The notes under the pieces are model-generated. The model ran no database searches. It had not been told where the DNA came from and was given only the letters and a program-made list of their open reading frames with translations. Of a DNA stretch of 64,000 nt, positions 32,222 to 42,176 are shown one piece after another. Position 1 is the first letter of the stretch. Each line of letters begins with the position of its first letter. The stretch comes from Pyrenophora tritici-repentis (taxonomy: Eukaryota > Ascomycota > Dothideomycetes > Pleosporales > Pleosporaceae): contig NC_089390.1 in NCBI RefSeq assembly GCF_003171515.1, positions 6,944,001 through 7,008,000 of the forward strand, read 5' to 3'. The position numbers and the translations under genes were made by a program.

Positions 32222-32666
32222 CTACCTCTCCAGACCCTTGTTGTCAGGATCCTCGTTGCCCTTGGTCTCTTTGACATCTTTGTATGGTCGTCCCGCGTAC
32301 AACATGTATCCTTTCTCTTCGATTGTGCCTGCCTTTTCATCCGCCTCTGCTCGTCCCTGCCCAAATGCGCCCGTCTCTAGTTGACCTTGGACGGCGATTG
32401 GCCGATTGCCGCGGAACCGCTTCCGCATATCAATCATACCCTTTTTGCACTCTGCGTAGCCTTTTTGCAGTTGCTGGCATTGTGTCGGGAGAGTGTATTT
32501 GAGAGGTGGGCGGAGACAATCGCCGGGGGAGTGTCGCTCGACCATTATGCAGTCGCTGTTTTGCAAGCAAAAAGCAAGGGCGGCGCCTGGATATTTTTAG
32601 TATCGCATAATATATCCATTGGTCGACGCTTCATTCCGTACGTATGTCTTTACACGACTGCGGCAT
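32222..32666 (-). CDS. PET191: Cytochrome c oxidase assembly factor PET191 / COA5
   Basis: Two exons: 32666-32642 (only 25 nt) and 32586-32222, joined by a 55-nt GT-AG intron with a TACTAAAA branch site; 129 residues. The N-terminus MPQSCKDIRAALAFCLQNSD leads into CIMVERHSPGDCLRPPL, then LPTQCQQLQKGYAECKKGMI and DMRKRFRGNRP. These cysteines in CX9C-type spacing and the final block are the PET191 signature. The protein sits in the mitochondrial intermembrane space and is needed to assemble cytochrome c oxidase. The C-terminal extension (EKGYMLYAGRPYKD) is usual in filamentous fungi. The tiny first exon was needed to restore the conserved start. The gene diverges from the lipase gene at 33042. 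Confidence 0.92.
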
Positions 32667-33041
32667 CGTGGCTGTTTACGTGTGGCTACTGGTACACTCA
32701 ACAAGTGGCATTGGAGGGATGGGAGTGGAGCAAAAGTCGCATCGGCGGAAAGTCGCGCCAAGCTCCGAGGCCCAGAATGCGATAATGCGTTGTCACATGT
32801 CTGGGATATGGTGGTCGATCGAGGTCGGGAACGTCATATCGACATATCTTGTTGGGCCATGGTGATTCCTTCACCGTATCTCCCGAGGGGCTCAAGCTTC
32901 GACTGTAACCGGGCCCGCACACCAAGAGGGGCGATGCGTTGGCTTTGCATTTGCTCATTTTTGTCTTAAACACTTCCGAGGTCCCGTCGCGACTCCTGCG
33001 CAGAGGTGCGTAGAGCTGCCAGCCACGCTACTACCGTAGAG
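32667..33041. promoter_or_regulatory. Divergent promoter between PET191 and the TGL1-like gene
   Basis: 375 bp separate the two start codons on opposite strands, so both promoters must lie here or overlap the first exons. No canonical TATA box is obvious. Confidence 0.5.
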
Positions 33042-35093
33042 ATGGCGCCCCATATACCTTTTCTCTCGCGATTACATATCCGCGAGTATATTGCCTTGTT
33101 TTTGTCCATCTGCCTCATTGGCCTCGAGTCCTTCATCGCCCTCATCACACTCGCCCTCCCGACCCCGATTATTAAGCTATGTTATCGCCTCACGCGCCGC
33201 CTGTTCAACCACCTCTCCTCGCCCTCATCGAAGCGCTCGCGTGATAAGAAAAAGGGCGTCTGGAGCTCCATCGCCAATGCTTCCGACTTTACAGAGCTAT
33301 GTGAGCTCTACGGATACTACTGCGAGGAGCACATTGTGCAGACGGGGGATGGATACCTCTTGGGTCTGCACCGATTGGGATGGCGACAGGGGGAGGAAGA
33401 TGTTCGGGTCAACAGCGGAGACAAGGGCAAGAGTGTGAAGAAGAAGGTCGTCTACCTGCATCACGGCCTCATGATGAACAGTGAGGTCTGGGTGTGTCTG
33501 ACGGATAAGGAGCGATGCTTGCCCTTTGAGCTCGTCGAGCGCGGCTACGACGTCTGGCTCGGAAACAACCGCGGAAACAAGTACTCGAAGAAGAGCATAC
33601 ATCATCCACCGACCTCAAGCGCCTTTTGGAACTTTAGTATGGACCAATTTGCTTTTCACGACATCCCCGACTCGATCTCGTACATTCTGGAAACGACTCA
33701 CCAGCCCTCTTTGTCATACATTGGCTTCTCGCAAGGCACGGCGCAGGCTTTTGCGACGCTATCGATACACCCAACATTGAACGAGAAGGTGGACGTGTTT
33801 ATTGCTCTGGCGCCAGCCATGTCGCCAAAGGGTGTTGCGTCTGGCATTGTCGACTCCTTTGTCAAGGCCTCCCCGGACATTCTATACCTGGCTTTTGGTC
33901 GCAAGACTATCCTCCCTTCCGCGACTATGTGGCAGTCAATCCTATACCCACCCATCTTTGTTCGCATGATTGACAGTTCCCTACGGTTCCTTTTCAACTG
34001 GACGGCTGTCAACATCACGGCGGAGCAAAAGCTTGCAGCCTACCCACATCTCTACTCGTACAGTTCAACCAAGAGCGTAGTTCATTGGTTTCAAATCATC
34101 CGCAACGGCACGTTCCAGATGTACGATGATGAGGCGCCGAACCCAATCATCTCGAACCGGTCCAAGTACTACAAGGTCGCCAAGTTCCCTACCAAGAATA
34201 TCAAGACACCAATCGTACTCGTATATGGAGGATCCGACAGTCTTGTCGACATTGCCGTGATGCTCAAGGAGCTTCCTCCTCACACCATCGCAAAGGAGAT
34301 CCCGCATTACGAGCATCTCGACTTCCTGTGGGCTGAGTCGGTCAACACCCTCGTCTTCCCACATGTCTTCGAGGCGCTAGACGAGTTTGCGAGTTCAGAT
34401 ACACCAGAAGGCCAGAAAGAGCGGCGGTGGCGATCACCAGGGCGACCCCGGAGTCTCCTGCCACCTGGGCCAGACAACGAGGATGATGATGGAGGAGACG
34501 AAAGTGCAACGGGACCACCAGTTTTTCGAGCAAGAAAGATATCACAGAACCGACGACCAATGTCTTATAGCGGCACACCAAGGGATGATAACTTTGCAAC
34601 ACGACCCAGCCCTTCCAACAGAATGTCATATCCTTCCTATCAGCCCCCCACGGAAGAAAAACCTTCACCGAGTCGCGGCAGAGTCATGTCCCCGCCCCCT
34701 GTCAACCGAATATCTAGTATATCCTTCGGCTCTCCTAGCGCTACGGGCGGTGACTCCCAAATCACAGCTCAAACCACCACCTCGCGACCAGAAGGGTGGT
34801 GGTCGTCGGATGAGGTTGCTGGCACCGACCCGTCTTATCCAACCACACCCGCTAACCCAAGTCCAGCCAGAAGACGATCCAGTTTCAACAGCCACGAAAG
34901 TGCGAAGAGCATGACGGGGAAGTTTGGAGCTACGGGTATCACGCTTGGCGCTGGAAAGGCTATTAGTGCCGTTTCGCCGGGTGAGGGCCGTGGCGAGGGA
35001 AGCGGGGGCAAGAATGATAGAGAGAGGTTGATAGAGAATGACAGGAAACACAGGAGGAACGTGTTGAGGAAGAAACCTCCAGTCACCACCTGA
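33042..35093 (+). CDS. Sterol-ester hydrolase / lipase of the TGL1-YEH family
   Basis: Single exon, 683 residues from ATGGCGCC at 33042; twelve earlier in-frame codons look like leader. An N-terminal hydrophobic segment (IALFLSICLIGLESFIALIT) anchors the protein, probably on lipid droplets or ER. The alpha/beta-hydrolase core shows HHGLMMNSEVWV, GNNRGNKYS, nucleophile Ser in GFSQG (about 230), Asp in YGGSDSLVD (about 399) and His in HYEHLDFLWA (about 425). This order and the long Ser/Pro-rich tail match yeast Tgl1/Yeh1/Yeh2 relatives, which release sterol from steryl esters. The tail (about 440-683) is disordered and probably phosphorylated. Confidence 0.9.
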   Translation: MAPHIPFLSRLHIREYIALFLSICLIGLESFIALITLALPTPIIKLCYRLTRRLFNHLSSPSSKRSRDKKKGVWSSIANASDFTELCELYGYYCEEHIVQTGDGYLLGLHRLGWRQGEEDVRVNSGDKGKSVKKKVVYLHHGLMMNSEVWVCLTDKERCLPFELVERGYDVWLGNNRGNKYSKKSIHHPPTSSAFWNFSMDQFAFHDIPDSISYILETTHQPSLSYIGFSQGTAQAFATLSIHPTLNEKVDVFIALAPAMSPKGVASGIVDSFVKASPDILYLAFGRKTILPSATMWQSILYPPIFVRMIDSSLRFLFNWTAVNITAEQKLAAYPHLYSYSSTKSVVHWFQIIRNGTFQMYDDEAPNPIISNRSKYYKVAKFPTKNIKTPIVLVYGGSDSLVDIAVMLKELPPHTIAKEIPHYEHLDFLWAESVNTLVFPHVFEALDEFASSDTPEGQKERRWRSPGRPRSLLPPGPDNEDDDGGDESATGPPVFRARKISQNRRPMSYSGTPRDDNFATRPSPSNRMSYPSYQPPTEEKPSPSRGRVMSPPPVNRISSISFGSPSATGGDSQITAQTTTSRPEGWWSSDEVAGTDPSYPTTPANPSPARRRSSFNSHESAKSMTGKFGATGITLGAGKAISAVSPGEGRGEGSGGKNDRERLIENDRKHRRNVLRKKPPVTT

Positions 35094-35444
35094 GGCAGTG
35101 GTAGCATGAATTGCGCCAAGACCCAATATGGGTCATCCACCGTCGTTGTAGCATGTGCTCCCGAATCTGTATGATGGGGTGCCCCCTGCGTCCCAATAGC
35201 TTCATTAACAACCAGAAGACGGGCTCGAGGGATTCTGCCAGAAGTGCATCTTCGGCATTTTAGAAACACTATTCATTTCAATCTGTGCCAAGTCGCTGTT
35301 TTCCCACCTCGAACCACCCCCATCCCTCTTCCATATGCTGCTCGGCACTCTATTGCCGTGCACCATGCCATTTGCACACGCTATTTTCCTAATTGACATG
35401 CGAACACACCGTTCGGCATAACTCTTACAATTGTCAATAAACCC
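35094..35444. other. Intergenic between the lipase gene and the transposon
   Basis: No gene is seen. This is the original 3' flank of the lipase gene, interrupted at the TA dinucleotide 35445-35446 by the transposon. Confidence 0.4.
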
Positions 35445-35446
35445 TA

Positions 35447-35491
35447 CAGTGCACGGTCACCAGATGATCACCAACGCCAGTTGAGCACCCC
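35447..35491 (+). repeat. Left terminal inverted repeat of the Fot1/pogo element
   Basis: 45 bp from CAGTGCACGG to GAGCACCCC, the exact reverse complement of 37498-37542. The match ends where the left side continues CACCACC and the right side, reversed, continues AACAACTC. Confidence 0.95.
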
Positions 35492-35536
35492 CACCACCAC
35501 CACAACACAACTTCAACGCGTCATAACTCAACCAAT

Positions 35537-37390
35537 ATGGATCCGATTCAAGAAGCGATTGCAGAAATCGAATCACGCGAACCAGGAGATGAATTCTCGT
35601 ACCAAGCAATTGCTAAAAAGTATGGTGTAGGACGTATGACGCTGATGAGACGGCACAAGGGCGAAACCGAGGCCTATGGCGTGCGCCAGCTCTCCCTCCA
35701 TCCACAACACGAAACCGAGCTTGTAAAGTACATACAGACACTTACTGAACGACGTTTGCCACCTACGAGGTTAATGATACAACGCTTTGCTTCATCTTTG
35801 GCTGGAAAAGCGGTTTCAGAAACCTGGGTTTCCCGGTTCCTCCGCCGGCATCCCAACCATCTCATCTCTGCCTACAGCAAGGGGATGAGCAAACAACGGT
35901 GCAAAGCCGATTCAGGAGCCAGGTACAGCTTGTATTTCAAGCTTCTCCTTGATAAGATTGAGGAGTACAACATCTCGCCCACCCATATATTCAATATGGA
36001 TGAGAAGGGGTTTCAACTTGGAAGGATTGGCAGAACAAAGCGTATCTTCTCCAAGGCACTCTACGATCAAAAGGGGGTACGCCAAGCACTTGAGGATGGC
36101 TCAACTGAGTGGATAACAGTGCTGGCTTGTATCTGTTCAGATGGCTCAGTTCTGAGTCCTTCACTCATCTTCAAGGGAGCCAATGGAGCTGTTCAATCAA
36201 GCTGGGTTGATGCTATACAAGTAGGGGAGCACTCGGTCTTTACTACGTCGTCTCCCTCTGGCTGGAGCAACAACGATATTGGGTTAGCTTGGCTCAAAGA
36301 GGTGTTTGAGAGAGAAACCAGACGGCATGCTTCAACTGGGTATCGATTACTACTCCTTGACGGCCATGGATCCCATGTTACTATGGACTTTATCAATTAC
36401 TGCAACGACCACAAGATCCTATTAGCTGTATACCCACCTCACGCTACCCATACGCTTCAACCGCTTGACGTTGTGATGTTTAAACCTCTCGCGAACGCTT
36501 ACTCAACTGAGTTGGCTGAATACCTTCAAGACAGCCAAGGGTTACTTAATATATCTAAAGGAGACTTCTTCCCGCTCTTCTGGAGGGCTTGGAGTAAGAC
36601 TTTCAAACCTCTACTCATCAAGAGGTCCTTTGAAGCAACTGGTATACACCCACCCAACCCAGAGGTTGTACTCAAAAAGTTTGCCAAGGAGGCATCAGAT
36701 TCAGAAGAGAGCTCAACCTCTGTACTCTCCGGGGAGGATTGGCTCAAGCTCAAGTCAATTGTACGCCGTGAGGTGAGGGATCAGAGCAACAAGGACGTCA
36801 AGAAGCTTCAACGAAGTTTGCACCACATTGCAGCTCAAAATACACTCCTCCGCGGCGAGGTCAGAGGTCTCAGAAACTCCCTAGCCATCAAGAAGAGACG
36901 GGATAACAAGTCATACACCCTACAGCTTGATAACCATCCTGAGTATCATGGGGGAGCTATTTTGTGGTCACCCAAGCGTGTACAACAAGCTCGGGATGAT
37001 CAGGTATCACGACAACAACAAGCCGAACAACTACAGCTTCAAAAAGCCGAGATAGCTGAGATGAAGGAGAAAGCTCGCCTCTGCAAGCTTCAACTACAGA
37101 AGGAGAAGCGTGTTGAGCGTGAGAGACTCCGGGAGGAGCGGAGGAAGGTAGCTGCTGCAAAACTGGCTGAGAAACAACACCAGAAGCCCCTCAACAACGC
37201 CAGAAAAGTTATACAATTGCCCCAAAAGGGTAAGCGCAAAGCTTCACAACCTCATAAACCAGCTACAAAGCGTCAAAAGCGTGTTGGGGTTGCTCCAGCT
37301 GTGGTAGGAGTCGCAAGCGTTGCACCAGCTACCCCAGCGCGTAGTCGCCGTTCACGACCAATCCAGCCCACAAAAAAATTATTTGACTAG
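35537..37390 (+). CDS. Fot1/pogo-family transposase (CENP-B-like HTH plus DDE domain)
   Basis: 617 residues, uninterrupted. The N-terminus (MDPIQEAIAEIESREPGDEF, then YQAIAKKYGVGRMTLMRRHK) is a psq-type helix-turn-helix. A CENP-B-type DNA-binding part follows (ETELVKYIQTLTERRLPP to SETWVSRFLRRHP). The catalytic DDE_1 domain has Asp in FNMDEKGFQLG (about 155), Asp in LLLLDGHGSH (about 275) and Asp in HTLQPLDVVMFKPL (about 311); the last two are separated by 35 residues, in the range of pogo/Fot1 enzymes. The C-terminus holds a long basic coiled coil (KAEIAEMKEKARLCKLQLQK) and a Lys/Arg-rich tail. It would bind the 45-bp ends and cut and paste the element. All three catalytic residues are present. 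Confidence 0.95.
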   Translation: MDPIQEAIAEIESREPGDEFSYQAIAKKYGVGRMTLMRRHKGETEAYGVRQLSLHPQHETELVKYIQTLTERRLPPTRLMIQRFASSLAGKAVSETWVSRFLRRHPNHLISAYSKGMSKQRCKADSGARYSLYFKLLLDKIEEYNISPTHIFNMDEKGFQLGRIGRTKRIFSKALYDQKGVRQALEDGSTEWITVLACICSDGSVLSPSLIFKGANGAVQSSWVDAIQVGEHSVFTTSSPSGWSNNDIGLAWLKEVFERETRRHASTGYRLLLLDGHGSHVTMDFINYCNDHKILLAVYPPHATHTLQPLDVVMFKPLANAYSTELAEYLQDSQGLLNISKGDFFPLFWRAWSKTFKPLLIKRSFEATGIHPPNPEVVLKKFAKEASDSEESSTSVLSGEDWLKLKSIVRREVRDQSNKDVKKLQRSLHHIAAQNTLLRGEVRGLRNSLAIKKRRDNKSYTLQLDNHPEYHGGAILWSPKRVQQARDDQVSRQQQAEQLQLQKAEIAEMKEKARLCKLQLQKEKRVERERLREERRKVAAAKLAEKQHQKPLNNARKVIQLPQKGKRKASQPHKPATKRQKRVGVAPAVVGVASVAPATPARSRRSRPIQPTKKLFD

Positions 37391-37497
37391 CGCAAGACTT
37401 TCCCAGGCCTGTATATAGTATTAATTATTATTTACGCAATTTTATCACGACTAGTGGGGGCTCTACAAGTCCATCTTTTTGAGTATATTGAGTTGTT

Positions 37498-37542
37498 GGG
37501 GTGCTCAACTGGCGTTGGTGATCATCTGGTGACCGTGCACTG
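37498..37542 (-). repeat. Right terminal inverted repeat of the Fot1/pogo element
   Basis: 45 bp from GGGGTGCTC to CCGTGCACTG, the exact reverse complement of 35447-35491, directly followed by the TA target copy. Confidence 0.95.
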
Positions 37543-37544
37543 TA

Positions 37545-38434
37545 AGCCCGCGCCCTGTTCCCCACAAAAACACCCATCCGGATACCACCACCCGATCATA
37601 CACAAAGAAAAATTGCAGCATAAAACCAGGGTTGACAATCCCTCCACCCAACTCCATATATCCAGTATCGGAGTAGCCGTGTTCGCAGGGCAACCTCGCC
37701 CCAAAAGCAGCTTAGCCCCGTAACGCTAGCACGGGCCGCCTACCACACCCAAACCCCGGACACGATGCTCCAGAAACGCGCTTCCCAGACACGCTGCGTC
37801 TGAAGGCCCTATATCGCGAGCTGGTTATGGACTGGTGCGACGAATGACAGATGTAGCGCATGTCGCGTTAGAAGGGACGGGTTCCTGCCACTAGACCTAG
37901 CTGGGCGAGCTGCGACGCGAGCGGGTGGGTTTGACAGCTTGGGATCCCTGCGCGTGAAGGGAAAGGATTTGGATAACGGGGCATCTGTGTGTACGAGGTG
38001 AGCTGAGCTGATGTTCGCAGGAGGTGTCATGCTGGGCGGGAGCTTGGCTTTGAGGAAAAGAGGAAAAGGCCATGTAGGGGTATGGTATCTAATCTGGTTG
38101 TCTCGCATTGTTCCGTTATTTGGCCCTGGTAGGGGTTTGGTTGCTGGATTCCTCCTGTTCTGACCTCTTTTTACTTTAATCGAATCGTTCTCTTCTTTTC
38201 TCGCTGGCGAGCTTGTGCTTTACGGAGTTCGACTGTCGATTGTCGCTCTTGGATTTTTCCTCACACTCCTTTTTTAAGTTTCAACCCCGTCTCTCGTTTC
38301 AATTCCTCTTGTGTTAGTTCTTAGATGTTAATCTTTTTGAGCTAGACGGTTGATCGTCTGCTCTGTTCGAAGATATTACACCCCTTCTCCCTCCCGCCGG
38401 GTTCAACAGTTCTTACGCTCTTTGGTTTGTGAAA
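37545..38434 (+). promoter_or_regulatory. Intergenic with pyrimidine-rich promoter of the surface-protein gene
   Basis: No gene is seen in the left 600 bp. From about 38160 to 38310 the + strand is strongly C/T-rich (for example TCTTCTTTTCTCGC and CCTCACACTCCTTTTTT), as is common upstream of well-expressed genes in filamentous fungi, and leads to the ATG at 38435. Confidence 0.45.
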
Positions 38435-41333
38435 ATGCGGTTCTTGAGAGCTTCGCAAGTATGCGCGATTGTAGCTATTGCGTGCTTTAGCACGGATGTT
38501 ACCGCTGTTGTTGTAGGAGAAGGCTTCGAAACGCATCGGGTTCTGAGGGCAGCGACGAAACGGTCTGATCTCTATCGAAGAAGCATGCGGATTACGAAGA
38601 AGTTTGAAACAGAGTTGGCTTATGTCGAAGGTAAGCTTTGTTGTCTGAGCTTTGACGATCTATACTAATAACGTGGTAGAGGAGAACGTATGGACCAACA
38701 AGGAGACGTTTGCTTCCCAGGTCAAGGTTGGATCACAGAGGCCTGTGTTCACCCTGGAAGATCATGAGCACCATCTACAAGATGTACAGTGCAGTCCAGA
38801 TGGTATCAAGCTGCACTTTGTTGACACTTCCTCGGCACGTGATGCCCGAGCGGCTACTGATGGTGGCCTTGTCATCACAGCTCATGCGGGCTGTAACTCG
38901 GAGAGTGAGCGCGCGGTCTACCAGTAAGTAACTTGGGGAATGTATACCATGGCCATCTGACAGTTGTAGGGTAAACAACGTATCGTTGTCTCCAAACGAA
39001 ACAGTCCTGGACCTTGCCGCTACAAGAACAACCTGGGACGCTGCATTTGACAATCTCGACATTGCGTTCGGTCACACCAAGGATGAGCATCTGTACCGAC
39101 GCCATTCCGATTTTGACAAGATCCGCAAGCGCCAGAGTACCCTTGCAATTCCGGCCGACACTCCGGACAACGTCACCACTGCTCTTTTTGACCTAACGTC
39201 TGAGTTGCGCGACCATGTCTTCAACGTCAAGGAGTTCCTGAAGGGCGTTGCTGATGTCGATGTCCCCGATCTGCCAATCGAGATTGGATGCAAAGAGTGT
39301 TCGACGAGAGGAAAGTTGGCACTCACACAAGGTGCTTTCAAGTTTGATGCCTCGCAAATCGATCTCATTCCCGACTTCCTTCAAGGCGGCGATGATGGCA
39401 AGTCTATCGACAAAGTCATCACAGGTGGTTTCATGGAACTTGTAGCTACGGGTGTGGGTGCACGTGTCGAGCTATTTGCGAGGCCAGTGCGATCTGGCAG
39501 CTTCGAGGTTGCTCTCTTCAGCGTACCTATTGTCGGTTTTTCGATCCCTGGTATCGGAAAAGCGGGAGCCGTCTTTACGCCTAGCATTGCAGCTGATTTT
39601 GAGATCAGCGGCACACTTGAGGTCAATTACGGTCTTGATCTCACGGTATGTATATCGTTTCTGGCTGCTTGTGTCATCACTAACCTTCTCAGGTACCTGA
39701 TGGATCCAGCCTTCGAGTAGAGATTACAGACCTCGGCAAGAGTCGTCTCACTGGCTTCCAAGAAACAGCACTAACACCGCTTCCCGTCAGCGTCAACGTT
39801 ACCAATGCTGAGCTCCTGCTTGGTCTTGCATTCAAGCCCTCGATTCCCATCGGATTTGAGTTCCTCGGCCAATTGAAAGCTGAAGTCACAGCTACAATGA
39901 ACCTACCCCGTCTGGACGCAAAGCTATCAAGTAACATTGCACACAGCTGTGGTAACAACAGTAACTCAACCGCACCCTTCGCAAACAAAACAGAGGCACT
40001 GTCGACTGATCTCCTCGCTCTCGGCCCCATCGCCTTGGTGGAAGCCAATGTCTCCCTCTCCATGGATCTCGCTTTCAATGTCAACTTTCCATTTCTCCCA
40101 CCAGGTCTGAATGCAATCAATCTTGCAGCAAACCTATTTACAGCAGTCTTCCCATTGATCAATGGGTGTGCGGCGCCATCGTCTGCTTTTGACAAAATCA
40201 GGGGTATCAAAGCTCCCCCACCGCCTCCAGACGCTGCCGGTCAGATGATGACTGCTATGGATGCGATGAACTCTACTGCAACCGGGAAGGCGCTCAATTA
40301 CACTGCAGCTGCGGTAACGGGATACGATACCACCAGGAAAGTCGGTGATGTGGCTCCCACACTGGCTCCCAACATTACCTTTTTACTGCCCAACAGCCAG
40401 ACCGTGGAAGCGACATCGGTAGCTCGCAATACGACGAAACTGGCAAGCTCAACGCCAGCCGCAACTACGACACGTAGCTCTACTGCGGAGATGACTAGCA
40501 AGGCGGCATCTCAACCCCCAAAAACGACTGAGACACTTTCTAGCAAAGCCGCATCTGCAACAATGTCAGCCAACGTAACCATGGAGGCTTCCACTCGTAT
40601 CCATTCATCTACCCGCCTATCCTGGAACACCACCGCCACAGCCAACAACACCATGGCTGCAACATCAGCGCCCGCCAACCTCGCTACATCATGTGCAGCA
40701 CCAAGCGTCATCACAGTCACGGATACCGTGACCAGCACCATAACACAGCAGATGACCGTAACAGAAACATCAAAGGCCGCCGAGATCCCACTCACTTCAA
40801 TGCTCAGCTCCATGGGCGTGATGTCCAGCGCCTCCGCAGAATCCAGCACCGCAGCATCTTCAACCCCTCCAGCAGCCGTCTCCCCCACAGCACCAGCACC
40901 CCTGTTCTCCCTATCCCCAGAGCCTACCACCTCTTCCACAGCAGTAGCAGCACCGCTGTTTCCCTTAGATCCCGAATTAATCAGCTCCTCCGCCGCCCCA
41001 TCCGCAGACGCAGCTACAGCATCCCTCCTTTCTTCTTCTACACCCGCCGCTTCCACACCTTCCGCCGCTGCAGCTCCTGCTATTTCCATCACATCCAGCG
41101 CGGCGCCTCAACCTGTATCTAGCACAGCGACGGCGGCGGCAGAGGTCCTGCCACCGCTTGCACCGGTTATTACCATGCAACCGGGTTTCCTGGTACCGAG
41201 TAATGCGAGTGCGTTGCCTGTGCAGCAGACGACGGGGATTACGGAGTTTACGGGTAAGGCGGCGCGCGGGGTTGATATGGGTGGGTTGAGGTTGTGGGCT
41301 GGTGTTTTGGTGTTGGGGTTGGTTGTAGTGTGA
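38435..41333 (+). CDS. GPI-anchored-type surface glycoprotein, DUF7029/DUF7223-like
   Basis: Four exons (38435-38630, 38680-38923, 38970-39645, 39693-41333), all GT-AG introns of 46-49 nt, give 918 residues. A signal peptide (MRFLRASQVCAIVAIACFST) opens the protein. The next part (TLEDHEHHLQDVQCSPDGIK, ITAHAGCNSESERAVYQ, DIAFGHTKDEHLYRRHS) resembles the fungal DUF7029 domain. A beta-rich second domain with CKECSTRGKL and long alternating hydrophobic strands resembles DUF7223. From about residue 590 it is Ser/Thr/Ala/Pro-rich and likely O-glycosylated. The hydrophobic end (LRLWAGVLVLGLVVV) is a GPI-attachment or membrane signal. The role is unknown, probably cell wall. Domain names are recalled from memory of motifs. 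Confidence 0.8.
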
Positions 41334-42176
41334 TGGGTTGTTTAATGGGTGGGGTTGAGCTTGTGGGTGTGGACTTGGATGTGAATTTTGATGTGTGGAT
41401 TTGATACCCCCGTTGTTGTAGATTGTAGTGGATAGTTTTATTGTTGAATACCGATTGTTTTCTTTAGTGCCTGATACGCTCTCTCTTTCAGTCCGATAGG
41501 CTCTTAAACTGAGTATGCAGGCTCTCTGTTTCCACTAAAGGGGCCGCAACTTTTCTCTGTCTGGGCACATGCAGTTTTGAATGCAACAATGCTCACGTGG
41601 CCTTGACTGCAAAGTTTTATTTTGTTTCCTTAACGTTTAATATATAGTTCTAAACGCACGTTCTCAGTCTAGTAGAGTATGTGTGACAGTTAGGGAAAGA
41701 GGGGCTGACTGTACATGCATGGTGACCTAGGGATTTGTTGACTGCAGCTGGAGAAAGCCCGCGCTAGCTACATTGAGCTTTGGTGGCCTGGCTTCTAGGC
41801 TGCTACTTCTTCTATCATTCAGCCTCGCTATCCTTTCACGCTCCACCACCTCATCGTTCTCTATGCATGAACTTCGTTCCTCTAAAGATGGTCATACGCG
41901 AAGAATTCTTGCGCATTGTTGCGAATATTGCTCTGGACGTTACAGATTCGAGTTTGACTGGCTTTCGCTGTACCGTGACCCACACCGTTCTAACCGGCCG
42001 CTCGATGAAACCACTTGCTTTTGGATGCAGCTCACAATGATATCTGTCTGTATCTTGTTCCGAACTTTAGATCGGTAATTTTCGATATGAGTCTCTGCCC
42101 CTGATGGGGTGCTGTCGATATGGTCAGAAGAATATTCGGGAGAATGTGAGTTTTTTTATCAAGGATCATACGCGTA
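41334..42176. other. Intergenic, no gene seen
   Basis: 3' flank of the surface-protein gene and 5' flank of the HET gene. Overlapping frames at 41773-42078 look leucine/serine-rich but have no splice or family support. Confidence 0.4.

Larger units (their letters stand above)
35445..37544 (+). mobile_element. Complete Fot1/pogo-type DNA transposon
   Basis: A 2096-bp element (35447-37542) is flanked by TA on both sides (35445-35446 and 37543-37544), the target duplication of the Tc1/mariner-pogo superfamily. Its ends are perfect 45-bp inverted repeats beginning CAGTGCACGGTCACCAGATG. It carries one intact transposase gene. Identical ends and an undamaged ORF point to a recent insertion and possible activity, and show no repeat-induced point mutation. 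Confidence 0.95.

Noticed and set aside
35447..37542. Repeat-induced point mutation in the transposon
   Set aside because: Terminal repeats are identical and the transposase frame is intact.
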